Positions 25,702 to 34,478 of a DNA stretch of 64,000 nucleotides are shown piece by piece. Source of the stretch: CAVZOY01 sp963777095 (GTDB lineage: Bacteria; Actinomycetota; Actinomycetes; Mycobacteriales; Geodermatophilaceae); contig CAVZOY010000003.1 of NCBI GenBank assembly GCA_963777095.1, positions 310,001 to 374,000 on the forward strand. The letters run 5' to 3'. A program made the position numbers and the translations under genes. Every line of letters begins with the position of its first letter. Positions within the stretch are counted from its first letter, which is position 1. The notes under the pieces are model-generated. The model saw only the letters and a list, made by a program, of their open reading frames with translations, did not search any database and was not told the origin of the DNA.

Positions 25702-26466
25702 GTGCCGCTCCTGAAGGCCTGCCTCAACGGCGCCCGCCGCCCCGGCGAGCACCCGGCGCTGCCGGTGACGCCCGCCGCCCTGGCCCGCGACGCGGCCGCA
25801 GTGGCAGCCGCCGGTGCGGACGCCGTCCACCTGCACGTCAAGGACGCTGACGGCGCCGACACCCTGAACGGCGCCGCGCTCGCCGACGTACTCGTTGCTG
25901 TGCGAGTAGCGGTGCCCGGCCTGCCGATCGGGGTGACCACCGGCGCGTGGGCGGCCCCCGACCCGGCCGAGCGGATCGCCGCTGTGCGTTCGTGGGTCGA
26001 GCCGCCCGACTTCGCGTCGGTGAACTGGCACGAGGACGGCGCGGAGGACGTCGCCGCCGCGCTGCTCGACCGCGGCGTGGGCGTGGAGGCCGGGATCTGG
26101 CACAGCCGGGCGGCGGAGGCCTGGTCGCGCTCCCCGCACCGCGACGCCTGCCTGCGGGTGCTCGTCGAGCTGCCCGACCGGGGGGACGACGAGGCGACGG
26201 GGGCCCGCGCCGAGCGGCTCGTGGGCCTGGTGTCGGGGGCCGGGCGCGAGGTCCTGCTGCACGGCGAGGGGGCGAGCTGCTGGCCGATGGTCGAGCTCGC
26301 CGCCCGGCGCGGCCTGGCCACGCGCATCGGCCTGGAGGACACCCTGGTCCTGCCCGACGGACGCGCCGCAGCCGACAACGCCGCGCTGGTGCGGGCCGCC
26401 CGCGCGGCCGTGACCGCGTGCGACGCCGCGCGTGCTGACCGGCACGGCGTCGCTCCCGGCAGCTAA
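25702..26466 (+). CDS. BKACE family 3-keto-5-aminohexanoate cleavage-like protein
   Basis: 254 aa from GTG, 4 nt after the cysM stop. TIM barrel of the BKACE (DUF849/COG3246) family: LKACLNGARRPGEHPALPVTP N-terminus, metal-binding H-x-H in DAVHLHVKD, the VNWHEDGAEDVAAALL segment and a late GLATRIGLEDTLVLPDGRAA motif. Family members cleave beta-keto acids with acetyl-CoA to acetoacetate and a CoA ester. The substrate cannot be predicted. It separates cysM from murI; in M. tuberculosis a rhomboid gene occupies this place. Confidence 0.82.
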   Translation: MPLLKACLNGARRPGEHPALPVTPAALARDAAAVAAAGADAVHLHVKDADGADTLNGAALADVLVAVRVAVPGLPIGVTTGAWAAPDPAERIAAVRSWVEPPDFASVNWHEDGAEDVAAALLDRGVGVEAGIWHSRAAEAWSRSPHRDACLRVLVELPDRGDDEATGARAERLVGLVSGAGREVLLHGEGASCWPMVELAARRGLATRIGLEDTLVLPDGRAAADNAALVRAARAAVTACDAARADRHGVAPGS

Positions 26467-26479
26467 CGTGCACGGCGAC

Positions 26480-27322
26480 ATGGCGACGACGAGTGGGCCC
26501 TCGGCGGGCGGAGGCGCGGAGGCGCCGATCGGCATCTTCGACTCGGGCGTGGGCGGGCTGACCGTGGCCCGGGCGGTGCTGGACCAACTGCCGCACGAGG
26601 CGATCCGGTACATCGGCGACACCGCGAACGGGCCGTACGGTCCGCTGCCCATCGCCGAGGTCCGGCGGCACTCGCTCGCGGTGATGGACGACCTGGTCGC
26701 CGACGGCGTCAAGATGCTCGTCGTCGCCTGCAACTCGGCCAGCGCCGCCTCGCTGCGCGACGCCCGCGAGCGCTACGACGTCCCCGTCATCGAGGTGGTC
26801 CTGCCCGCCGTCCGCCGGGCCACCAAGGCGACCCGCAACGGCCGGATCGGCGTGATCGGCACGCAGGCCACCGTCACCAGCGGCGCCTACGAGGACGCGT
26901 TCGCCGCCGCCGCGCACGTGGAGGTCACCAGCGCGGCCTGCCCGTCGTTCGTCGACTTCGTCGAGCGCGGGGTGACCTCGGGCCGGCAACTCGTGGGCCT
27001 GGCTCAGTCCTACCTCGACCCGCTGCTGGCCGCCGGGGTCGACACGGTCGTGCTCGGGTGCACCCACTATCCGCTGCTCACCGGCGTGATCTCGCTGGTG
27101 ATGGGCGAGGACGTGACGCTGGTGTCCAGCGCCGAGGAGACCGCGAAGGACGTCTACCGCGTGCTGACGCAGACCGACCTGTTGCGTCCGGAGGACGCCG
27201 CGCCGCCGGTGCACCGTTTCCTGGCCACCGGCGACCCGGAGCCGTTCACCCGGCTCGGCCGCCGCTTCCTCGGGCCGGAGATCGGCACGGTGGTGCACGC
27301 GGCGCAGGTGGGTGCCGCGTGA
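26480..27322 (+). CDS. murI: Glutamate racemase
   Basis: 280 aa. PIGIFDSGVGGLTVARAVLDQLP with the catalytic Asp, the first catalytic Cys in VVACNSASAASL and the second in VLGCTHYPLLTGVI. It makes D-glutamate for peptidoglycan. The ATG at 26480 follows a TAACGT box (26464-26469) with a 10-nt gap. GTGA overlap with the downstream MBL gene. Same neighbourhood order as M. tuberculosis Rv1338-Rv1341. Confidence 0.95.
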   Translation: MATTSGPSAGGGAEAPIGIFDSGVGGLTVARAVLDQLPHEAIRYIGDTANGPYGPLPIAEVRRHSLAVMDDLVADGVKMLVVACNSASAASLRDARERYDVPVIEVVLPAVRRATKATRNGRIGVIGTQATVTSGAYEDAFAAAAHVEVTSAACPSFVDFVERGVTSGRQLVGLAQSYLDPLLAAGVDTVVLGCTHYPLLTGVISLVMGEDVTLVSSAEETAKDVYRVLTQTDLLRPEDAAPPVHRFLATGDPEPFTRLGRRFLGPEIGTVVHAAQVGAA

Positions 27323-28060
27323 AGCTCACCGTCGTCGGCTGCTCGGGCAGCGGTCCGGGTCCGGACTCCGCGGCGTCGTGCTACCTGGTCGAGCACGACG
27401 GGTTCCGGCTGGTCCTCGACCTCGGCAGCGGCGCCTTCGGACCGCTGCAGCGGTACATCGACCCGTCCCAGATCGACGCGATGTTCATCTCGCACATGCA
27501 CGCCGACCACTGCCTGGACGTCGCGCCGTTCGTCGTCTGGCACCGGTACTCGGCGCAGTCCTCGCGGCCCCGGGTGCCCCTGTACGCGCCGGTCGGCGCC
27601 GACCGGCGGCTGGCGATGGCGTACGACGACGACGGCGACCCGCTGACCGATGTCTTCGACTTCGTCTACGTCGGGCCGGGCGACTTCTCGATCGGGCCCT
27701 TCTACGTCCGCACCGCGCGCACCGCGCACCCGATCGAGTGCAACGCGATCCGGCTGGAGGTTCGGCGGGCGCTCGCTCGTCTACACCGGCGACACCGGCC
27801 CCTGCGCGGGCGTGGTCGACCTCGCTCGCGGAGCCGACGTCCTCCTCGCCGAGGCGGCGTTCCCGGAGATGGAGGGTCTGCCCAGCGACCTGCACCTGAC
27901 CGGCCGCCAGTCCGGCGAGCAGGCAGCCGCCGCGGGGGTGGGCCGGCTGCTGCTGACCCACGTGCCGACGTGGGTCGACCGGGAGTCGCAGCTCAAGTCG
28001 GCCGCGGCGGTCTTCCCGCGGGCGGAGCTGGTCAGCACCGGCTCGGTCTACGAGATCTGA
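27319..28060 (+). CDS. MBL-fold hydrolase, Rv1339-like (frameshifted at ~27761)
   Basis: Metallo-beta-lactamase domain with the zinc motif ISHMHADHCLDV, an N-terminal KLTVVGCSGSGPGPDSAASCYLVEHDG, GDTGPC for the bridging Asp, and late LLLTHVPTW (zinc His). Orthologues next to murI and rph (Rv1339 in M. tuberculosis) are reported as cyclic nucleotide phosphodiesterases. The frame moves from +1 to +2 at GGAGGTTCGGCGGG; deleting one T (27761-27762) gives IRLEVGGRSLVYTGDTG, so a one-base insertion is inferred. Intact length about 246 aa. GTG overlaps the murI stop. Confidence 0.85.
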
Positions 28061-28064
28061 TCCG

Positions 28065-29034
28065 ATGAGCGGCGAGGAGGAACGCGACGGCGTCCGGCTG
28101 ACCTCGCTGGACGCGCCGCTGGGCGACGGGCTCGACGTCTCCAAGCGCGACCTCGTCGACCACCTCGACGCGTTCGCCGACCGGATCGTCCCGCTGCTCG
28201 ACGGGCCGCCCGCTGTCGATCGTGCGGGTGCGGCCGGGGCAGGCGCCGTTCATGCAGAAGAACGTGGTCAAGGGTGCCCCCGACTGGGTCCGCACGGTCT
28301 CCGTCTGGGCCGAGGCCTCGCACCGCGAGGTCCACCACGTGCTCTGCGACGACCGCCGCACGCTGCTGTGGCTGGCCAACCAGCGGGCCGTGGAGTTCCA
28401 CGTCCCGTTCTTCCGCGTGGGGGACACCGGGCCACGCGGCCTCGTGCTGGACCTCGATCCGCCCGAGGGCGCCGACTTCGACGTCGTCGTCGCCACCGCG
28501 GGGCTGGTCCGCCGCGCGCTGGACGAGGTCGGGCTCGCCGGCGCGGTCAAGACCAGCGGCGCCAAGGGCCTGCACGTCGTCGTTCCGCTGCGGGACACGA
28601 CTGCGGACGACGCGGCTGCCGCCACCCGCGCGCTCGCCGTTCGGGCCGAGCGGCTCGACCCCGAGCTGGCCACCACCGCCTACATCAAGCAGGACCGCGG
28701 CGGCCGGGTCTTCGTCGACTCGACCCGTGCGTACTCGGCGACGTTGGTCGCCGCCTACAGCCCCCGGGTCCGGCCCGGGCTGCCGGTGTCGGCTCCGGTG
28801 CCGTGGGACGAGTTGGCGTCCGTGCGGCCCGGCCAGGTCACCGTGCGGACGGCGGCCGAGCGGCTCGGGAACGCCGACGGGTGGGCGGCGTTGCTGCCCG
28901 AGCCGCAGGTGCTCCCTGCCGACCTGGTCGCCGAGGGGCACACCATTCCCGTCGCCCGGGTCGCGGCGATGCACGAGGGACGCCGGCGCAAGCGCGCGGC
29001 GGAGAAGGCTGCCACCGACGGTTCGGACGCGTAG
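28065..29034 (+). CDS. LigD-type polymerase/primase domain protein (stand-alone; frameshifted at ~28206)
   Basis: About 322 aa. The archaeo-eukaryotic primase-type polymerase domain shows GLVLDLDPPEGADF (the catalytic Asp pair), VKTSGAKGLHVVVPL (Ser/His nucleotide site), TAYIKQDRGGRVFVD and TLVAAYSPR. The N-terminus (SKRDLVDHLDAFADRIVPLLDG) is in frame 0 and the rest in frame +1. Removing one C at 28206-28207 gives LLDGRPLSIVRVRPGQAPF. No Ku or ATP-ligase gene lies nearby, so it resembles mycobacterial PrimPol/LigD-pol homologues acting in gap filling or end joining. That role is inference. Confidence 0.85.
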
Positions 29035-29113
29035 TCCACAGGCGCGGCCCCGTCCACAGGCATCGACCCGCGAGCACCGCCCGCCGTCGCACCGCTCCCG
29101 GACGCTGCCGCCC

Positions 29114-29599
29114 ATGACGACCGATCCGCAGATCACCGCCTGGCTCGACCAGGAGGACGCGCACACCGCCCAGACGATCCGAGCGCACGGCTGGGCCGTG
29201 CAGTACGTCGGGGGAGGGGACGAGTCCGGGGAGCCCGCCTTCGGCTACACCATCGGGTTGTTCGGGTTCGGCCACCCCGAGCTGGTCGTGGTCGGCCTCG
29301 GCTGCGACAACGCCCACGGCATCCTGCAGCGCGTTGCCGGCATGGTTCGCGACGGGCGCGACCTCCTACCCGGGGAGCTGCTGACCTTCGACGAGTGGTC
29401 CGGACGGCTGGTCCCCGAGGTGTGTCCCAACCCGGGCGACGTCGTGCTGGGTGCCAACCGCTTCTACCAGCGACCGCCGGAGCACTCCGTTCCCGCGCTG
29501 CAGCTCACGTGGGACCACCGCGACGGCACCTTCCCGTGGGACGCGGGCTATCGGTGCGGGCCCGAGTGTCAGCCGAGACCGGGCAGCTGGTCGGCGTGA
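29114..29599 (+). CDS. DUF4262 domain-containing protein
   Basis: 161 aa. The order TIRAHGWAVQYVGG, AFGYTIGLFGFGHPELVVVGL, ANRFYQRPP and LQLTWDHRDGTFPWDAGY is the DUF4262 signature. Function unknown. It starts 79 nt after the polymerase-domain gene. GACGCT 7 nt before the ATG suggests a leaderless transcript. Confidence 0.82.
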   Translation: MTTDPQITAWLDQEDAHTAQTIRAHGWAVQYVGGGDESGEPAFGYTIGLFGFGHPELVVVGLGCDNAHGILQRVAGMVRDGRDLLPGELLTFDEWSGRLVPEVCPNPGDVVLGANRFYQRPPEHSVPALQLTWDHRDGTFPWDAGYRCGPECQPRPGSWSA

Positions 29600-29646
29600 G
29601 CCGGTGATGGTCCGGGCCTTCCGCGGACGGCCGAAGGCGCGTGAGG

Positions 29647-30888
29647 ATGGCCGCCGTGGCAACTCCGGAAAATGCCCGCCCCGCCCGTGTGCGCTTCCTC
29701 CCGACCCGGGAGGACCACACGGTCACCACGCTCGAGCTGTTCTTCGACCTGGTCTTCGTCTTCGCGATCACGCAGGTCACCGCGTTCATGGCCGACGACA
29801 TCGGCATCCGCAGCCTGCTGCGTGGGCTGGTCCTGCTCGCCCTGCTCTGGTGGGCCTGGTGCAGCTACGCGTGGCTGGGCAACCAGGCGCGGGCCGACGC
29901 CGGGCTGGTCCGAGCGGCGATGCTGGTCGCGATGGCGGCGCTCTTCCTGGTCGCCCTGTCGATCCCAGAGGCGTGGGGGGATCTCGACGGAGGATTGAGC
30001 ACGCCGGTCCTGTTGGCGGTCTGCCTGGCCGTCGTGCGCATCGGTCATCTCGCTGTCTACTGGTTCGCGGCCGGTGGCGACACCGGGCTGCGGCGGCAGT
30101 TGCGGCGCACCGCGATCCCGGTCGGAACGGCGGCCGTGCTGCTCGTCACCGGTGCGGTGCTCGGCGGTACCACGCAGACGGCACTGTGGGCGCTGGCCCT
30201 GGTCGTCGACTACGTCGGCGTCTACGCCTCGGGCACGGACTGGCGACTGCCCGCTCCGAGGCACTTCGCCGAGCGACACGGCCTGATCCTGATCATCGCG
30301 CTCGGCGAGTCGCTGATCGCGGTCGGCGTCGGGGTGCTCGACCTCCCGCTCACCGTGCCGATCGCCGCCGTGGCGCTGCTCGGACTGACGGTGTCGGTCG
30401 CCCTGTGGTGGGAGTACTTCGACGTCGTCGCCCCGGTGGCCGAGCGGGTTCTCGCGCGCACGCCGGCCGGACCCGAGCGGGCGCGGCTGGCCCGCGACTC
30501 CTATACCTACCTGCACTTTCCGATGATCGCCGGGATCATCTACCTGTCGCTGGGACTCAAGAAGGTGGCTGAGTACGTCGGCGACACGGAGCACCACGCG
30601 CTGACCGATCCGCTCTCGGCGATACCGCTGTGGGCGCTGTTCGGTGGCGTGGCGGTCTACCTCCTCGGCCATCTCGGCTTCCGGCTGCGCAACGTCGGCA
30701 GCATCAATCCGCCTCGGGCCGTTGCCGTCGCGATCCTCCTGCTGGCGCCCGTGGGACTCCAGTTCGTGCCGGCCCTGGTCGCCCTGGCGGTTCTGGCCGC
30801 GCTGCTCGTCGGCCTCGTGGTCTTCGAGGTCGTGCACTACGCCGACGCGCGCGCCAAGGTGCGGGCGGAGGCGACCGCCCACCACTGA
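29647..30888 (+). CDS. Low temperature requirement protein A (LtrA family) membrane protein
   Basis: 413 aa with about 12 hydrophobic segments. The diagnostic N-terminal signature TTLELFFDLVFVFAITQVT, the central HFAERHGLILIIALGESLIAVG and the later YLHFPMIAGIIYLSLGLKKV identify the LtrA family, first linked to growth at low temperature in Listeria but biochemically uncharacterised. The start is ATG 29647; an in-frame GTG at 29641 adds VR. Convergent with bcp, 8 bp apart. Confidence 0.88.
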   Translation: MAAVATPENARPARVRFLPTREDHTVTTLELFFDLVFVFAITQVTAFMADDIGIRSLLRGLVLLALLWWAWCSYAWLGNQARADAGLVRAAMLVAMAALFLVALSIPEAWGDLDGGLSTPVLLAVCLAVVRIGHLAVYWFAAGGDTGLRRQLRRTAIPVGTAAVLLVTGAVLGGTTQTALWALALVVDYVGVYASGTDWRLPAPRHFAERHGLILIIALGESLIAVGVGVLDLPLTVPIAAVALLGLTVSVALWWEYFDVVAPVAERVLARTPAGPERARLARDSYTYLHFPMIAGIIYLSLGLKKVAEYVGDTEHHALTDPLSAIPLWALFGGVAVYLLGHLGFRLRNVGSINPPRAVAVAILLLAPVGLQFVPALVALAVLAALLVGLVVFEVVHYADARAKVRAEATAHH

Positions 30889-30896
30889 TCCCCAAC

Positions 30897-31385
30897 TCAG
30901 CCGATGCCGAGGTCCTTGCGCAGCTTGGCGACGTGCCCGGTGGCCTTGACGTTGTACGCCGCCTTCTCGATGCGGCCCTCGGCGTCGACCACGAAGGTCG
31001 ACCGGATCACGCCGACGACCTCCTTGCCGTACAGCTTCTTCGGGCCGTAGGCGCCGTACGCGGTCAGCACCGATTTGTCCTCGTCGGACACGAGCGTGAT
31101 GCCGAGGTTCTCCTTCTCCCGGAAGCGCTGCAGCTTCTGCGGCGGGTCGGGGGAGATGCCGACGATGTCGAGCCCGGCCTCGGCCAGCTCGCCGGCGGCG
31201 GCGGTGAAGTCGACCGCCTGGGTGGTGCAGCCCGGCGTGAGCGCTGCCGGGTAGCAGTAGACGATCACCCGGCGGCCCCGGTACGACGACAGCGACACCG
31301 GGGTGCCGTCGGCGTCGGGCAGCGTGAAGTCGGGCGCGGGGTCGCCTGGGCCGAGGCGGACGGGGGAGGTCGCGGTCTCGCTCAT
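30897..31385 (-). CDS. bcp: Thioredoxin-dependent peroxiredoxin (BCP type)
   Basis: 162 aa. APDFTLPDADGTPVSLSSYRG followed by CYPAALTPGCTTQAVDF with the peroxidatic Cys, then IVGISPDPPQKLQRFREKENLGITLVSDED and YGAYGPKKLYGKEVVGVIRSTFVVD. The typical BCP YPKDxTPGCT is replaced by YPAALTPGCT, a mild variation. Reduces hydroperoxides with thioredoxin. Intergenic distance to yjbQ upstream is 67 bp. Confidence 0.92.
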   Translation of the reverse strand: MSETATSPVRLGPGDPAPDFTLPDADGTPVSLSSYRGRRVIVYCYPAALTPGCTTQAVDFTAAAGELAEAGLDIVGISPDPPQKLQRFREKENLGITLVSDEDKSVLTAYGAYGPKKLYGKEVVGVIRSTFVVDAEGRIEKAAYNVKATGHVAKLRKDLGIG

Positions 31386-31452
31386 GCCCGAGATCCTGCC
31401 CTCCGCCACCGACGGCATGCACGCCCGGTCGGGCGTGAGGTGATCCCGCCGC

Positions 31453-31857
31453 TCAACCCGCCAGGAACGAGAACCGGACGTGTCTCTGCGGGTTGTCGGC
31501 GTTGGTGTCGACGAGGCAGATCCGCTGCCACGTGCCCAGCTGCAGCAGGCCCTCCAGCACCGGCACGCTGGTCTGCGGCGGAACGAACGCCGGTACGACG
31601 TGGTCGCGGCCGTGGCCGGGGCTGCCGTGGCGGTGCCGCCAGCGGTCGTCGCGGGGCAGCAGCACGTCGAGTTGGGCGAGCAGGTCGTCGTCGCTGCCCG
31701 AGCCGGTCTCGAGGATCGCCACCCCGGCCGTGGCGTGCGGGACGAAGACGTGCAGCAGCCCGTCGCCCCCACCACGGACGAAGGCGGCGCACTCGTCGGT
31801 CAGGTCGACGACGGCGGGGGCGCCACCGGTGCGGACGGAGCGGAGTTCGGAACGCAT
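31453..31857 (-). CDS. YjbQ family protein (UPF0047, secondary thiamine-phosphate synthase-like)
   Basis: 134 aa. VDLTDECAAFVRGGGDGLLHVFVPHATAGVAILETG with the conserved His-Ala-Thr-Ala motif, WRHRHGSPGHGRDHVVPAFVPP and LGTWQRICLVDTN are the UPF0047 hallmarks. Some members make thiamine phosphate as a side activity; the physiological role is unsettled. The start ATG at 31857 is preceded by AATGAT with a 7-nt gap (31865-31870, minus). ATG 31869 would add MIPS. Confidence 0.85.
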   Translation of the reverse strand: MRSELRSVRTGGAPAVVDLTDECAAFVRGGGDGLLHVFVPHATAGVAILETGSGSDDDLLAQLDVLLPRDDRWRHRHGSPGHGRDHVVPAFVPPQTSVPVLEGLLQLGTWQRICLVDTNADNPQRHVRFSFLAG

Positions 31858-31864
31858 GGAAGGG

Positions 31865-31875
31865 ATCATTACTGT
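31865..31875. promoter_or_regulatory. Overlapping back-to-back -10 boxes of yjbQ (minus) and rph (plus)
   Basis: AATGAT on the minus strand (31865-31870) lies 7 nt before the yjbQ ATG, and TACTGT on the plus strand (31870-31875) lies 7 nt before the rph GTG. The two boxes share one base, so the divergent transcripts must compete for or alternate polymerase binding. Confidence 0.5.
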
Positions 31876-31882
31876 CCCTCAG

Positions 31883-32605
31883 GTGACCCGCCCTGACGGC
31901 CGCGCCGCCGACGACCTGCGTCCCGTGACGATCACCCGCCACTGGCTCGACCACGCCGAGGGCTCGGTGCTCGTCGAGTTCGGCCGCACGCGGGTGCTCT
32001 GCGCCGCCAGCGTCACCGAGGGCGTGCCCCGCTGGCGCAAGGGGTCGGGCCTGGGCTGGGTAACCGCCGAGTACTCGATGCTCCCCCGCGCCACGCACAC
32101 CCGCAGCGACCGCGAGTCGGTCAGGGGCCGCATCGGCGGCCGCACGCACGAGATCAGCCGGCTCATCGGCCGCTCGCTGCGCGCGTCGATCGACCTGGCG
32201 GCGCTGGGGGAGAACAGCGTCGCGATCGACTGCGACGTCCTGCAGGCCGACGGCGGCACCCGCACCGCGGCGATCACCGGCGCCTACGTCGCCCTCGCCG
32301 ACGCCGTCTCCTGGCTCGGCGAGCGCAAGAAGCTGGCCCGCCCGACGGCGATCGTGCAGTCGGTGGCGGCGGTGAGCGTCGGCGTCATCGACGGGGAGCC
32401 GCGGCTGGACCTCGCGTACGAGGAGGACGTGCGCGCCGGTACCGACATGAACGTCGTGTGCACCGGCGACGGTGGCTTCGTCGAGGTGCAGGGCACTGCC
32501 GAGGGCGCGGTCTTCGACCGGGCCGCGCTGGACGCCCTGCTCGACCTGGCCGTCACCGGCTGCGCCGAGCTCACCCGCCTGCAGCAGGAGGCGCTGGCGC
32601 GATGA
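31883..32605 (+). CDS. rph: Ribonuclease PH
   Basis: 240 aa. TRPDGRAADDLRPVTITRHWL, AEGSVLVEFGRTRVLCAASV, SMLPRATHTRSDRE (phosphorolytic Arg pair) and IDCDVLQADGGTRTAAITGAYVAL are the canonical RNase PH blocks. It trims tRNA 3' ends by phosphorolysis. The GTG at 31883 is favoured by TACTGT 7 nt upstream; the ATG at 31856 would add nine residues and overlap yjbQ. ATGA overlap with rdgB, as in most Actinobacteria. Confidence 0.95.
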   Translation: MTRPDGRAADDLRPVTITRHWLDHAEGSVLVEFGRTRVLCAASVTEGVPRWRKGSGLGWVTAEYSMLPRATHTRSDRESVRGRIGGRTHEISRLIGRSLRASIDLAALGENSVAIDCDVLQADGGTRTAAITGAYVALADAVSWLGERKKLARPTAIVQSVAAVSVGVIDGEPRLDLAYEEDVRAGTDMNVVCTGDGGFVEVQGTAEGAVFDRAALDALLDLAVTGCAELTRLQQEALAR

Positions 32606-33207
32606 GGCTGCTGCTCGCGACCCGCAACGCCGGCAAGCTGGCCGAGCTCCAGCGGCTGCTGGTCGGCGCCGTCCCCGGCGTGGAGGTCGTGGGCCTGGAC
32701 GCGGTCGGCGACGTCCCGGACACGGTCGAGAGCGGCGCGACCTTCGCGGAGAACGCGCTGCTCAAGGCGCGCGACGCGGCGAAGGCCACCGGCCTGCCCG
32801 CGGTCGCCGACGACTCGGGCCTCGCGGTGGACGCGCTCAACGGCATGCCGGGCGTGCTCTCGGCACGGTGGTCGGGCCGGCACGGCGACGACGACGCCAA
32901 CACTGCCCTGCTGCTCGCGCAGCTCGCCGACGTGCCCGACGAGCGCCGCGGCGCCGGCTTCGTCTGCGCGGCCGCCCTTGTGACGCCGGACGGCCGCGAG
33001 CACGTGCTCGAACGGGAGTGGCGGGGGCGGGTGATCCGCGAGAGGCGCGGCACCAACGGGTTCGGCTACGACCCGGTGTTCGTGCCCGAGGGACTGGACG
33101 TCACCTCGGCCGAGCTGGACCCGGCCGAGAAGGACGCGCGCAGCCACAGGGGGCAGGCGTTCGCCGCCCTGGTCCCGCTGGTGGCCGAGGCACTGCGCGC
33201 TCCCTGA
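32602..33207 (+). CDS. rdgB: XTP/dITP pyrophosphatase (Ham1/RdgB)
   Basis: 201 aa. LLLATRNAGKLAELQRLL, TFAENALLKARDAAKATG, AVADDSGLAVDALNGMPGVLSARWSG (metal-binding Asp) and GTNGFGYDPVFVPEG are diagnostic. It hydrolyses noncanonical purine NTPs such as ITP and XTP, keeping them out of DNA. Translationally coupled to rph by the ATGA overlap. Confidence 0.95.
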   Translation: MRLLLATRNAGKLAELQRLLVGAVPGVEVVGLDAVGDVPDTVESGATFAENALLKARDAAKATGLPAVADDSGLAVDALNGMPGVLSARWSGRHGDDDANTALLLAQLADVPDERRGAGFVCAAALVTPDGREHVLEREWRGRVIRERRGTNGFGYDPVFVPEGLDVTSAELDPAEKDARSHRGQAFAALVPLVAEALRAP

Positions 33208-33210
33208 CCG

Positions 33211-33438
33211 TCAGGCGGTCCGGGCCACGGTCGCGCGGTGCCGTCCGTTCGCCCGTCGCCGGGCGGTGGGCCAGCGCTGCGGTCGCGGCCAGCTCAGCAC
33301 CGGCTCGTCCGGCTCACCGGGCTCGAAGCCGAGCCACGTCAGGGCGTCGCCGTGGACGGACGGGTCGAAGCTCTGCGGCTCCCCGCCCTCCGGCGTGCCC
33401 TCGAGGACGGCGGAGCGCAGGGACAGGAAGGCGGTCAC
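33211..33438 (-). CDS. Hypothetical protein, 75 aa
   Basis: Starts MTAFLSLRSAVLEGTPEG and has a Trp/Pro-rich central part (DALTWLGFEPGEPDEPVLSWPRPQRWPTARRRANG) with a basic tail. It fills the space between rdgB and the divergent gene at 33537, converging 3 bp after rdgB. No family recognised. The clear start and compositional balance make a real gene plausible, but it could be a shadow. Confidence 0.4.
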   Translation of the reverse strand: MTAFLSLRSAVLEGTPEGGEPQSFDPSVHGDALTWLGFEPGEPDEPVLSWPRPQRWPTARRRANGRHRATVARTA

Positions 33439-33536
33439 CCCGGTTGGATCGGCCGTCCCGGCGCCGCCGACGAGTCCTCCGAGGTCCGGTGCCCTCCGAA
33501 GGGGTGAGGCGTCGTCGCACCGGGCAGGGAGGACCC

Positions 33537-34457
33537 GTGCGGGTCTTCGTGGAGGACGTCACCGAGCTCCGGTTCGACGACGGGACGCCGGTCAGCGCCG
33601 CGTCCGGCGTCGCCGCGCTGGGAGACGGCTGGCTGGTCGCCCAGGACGACGCCACGCACGCCGCGTGGTGCCGGCCCGGATCGGTCACCCCGGTGCGGCT
33701 GCTCCCGCCGGTCGAGGGCCTGGACCGGTTCTCCGAGGCGGCGGGGACCAAGCACCTCAAGCCCGACCTCGAGGTGGCGTGCCCGGTCGAGGTCGACGGC
33801 GCCCCGGCGGTGCTCGTGCTCGGGTCGGGGTCGTCGCCGCGCCGGATGCGCGGGGTCCTCGTCCGGCTGGCCCATGAGGGGCCGAGCGCCAGTCCGGGGG
33901 ACCTCGCGCCGCTGTACGCCAGGGTGGCGGAGGCGCTGGCCGTGCCCATGGGCCGGCTCAACCTCGAGGGCGCCGCACGGCACGGCAGCACGGTGCGCTG
34001 GTTCCAGCGCGGCAACCTCGCCGCCGGGGTGCCCAGCGCCAGCGTCGCCGTCCCGGTCGACGACGTCGTCGCCGCCGTGCTGGGGACGACCGCACCGGCG
34101 CACGTTCCCGTCGGAGAGCCGCGCACCTACGACCTCGGCGAGGTCGAGGGCGTCGGCCTCGCGGTCACGGACGCCGTCGTGCTCCCCGACGGCCGGATCC
34201 TGGTGAGCGCCGCCGCGGAGGACACCCCGAACGCGGTGGACGACGGGCCGGTCGTGGCGACCGCCCTGGCGCTGCTCGACGGCGAGCGGGTGCTGGCCGT
34301 GACTCCGTTGCCCGACGTGGGCGGGCGCGTGGCCAAGGTCGAGGGCCTGGCGCTGCGCGACGTCCGCGGCGGCGAGGTGCAGCTGCTCGCGGTCGTGGAC
34401 GACGACGACCCGACGCGCCCGTCCGCATCCCTGTCGATACGGGCCGTTCTCGACTGA
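33537..34457 (+). CDS. Conserved hypothetical protein, repeat-strand (beta-propeller-like)
   Basis: 306 aa from GTG, with GGGAGGA 5-6 nt upstream. It opens VRVFVEDVTELRFDDGTPVSA. Repeated short strands such as VAALGDGWLVAQDDATHAAW, VLVLGSGSSPRRMRGVLV, AVTDAVVLPDGRILVSAAAED and VEGLALRDVRGGEVQLLAVVD suggest a beta-propeller. The final repeats resemble SdiA-regulated/phytase-like proteins. No catalytic motif visible. Divergent from the 75-aa gene. I do not recognise the family. Confidence 0.65.
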   Translation: MRVFVEDVTELRFDDGTPVSAASGVAALGDGWLVAQDDATHAAWCRPGSVTPVRLLPPVEGLDRFSEAAGTKHLKPDLEVACPVEVDGAPAVLVLGSGSSPRRMRGVLVRLAHEGPSASPGDLAPLYARVAEALAVPMGRLNLEGAARHGSTVRWFQRGNLAAGVPSASVAVPVDDVVAAVLGTTAPAHVPVGEPRTYDLGEVEGVGLAVTDAVVLPDGRILVSAAAEDTPNAVDDGPVVATALALLDGERVLAVTPLPDVGGRVAKVEGLALRDVRGGEVQLLAVVDDDDPTRPSASLSIRAVLD

Positions 34458-34478
34458 GTCCCATCGGTCGGCGAGCGC

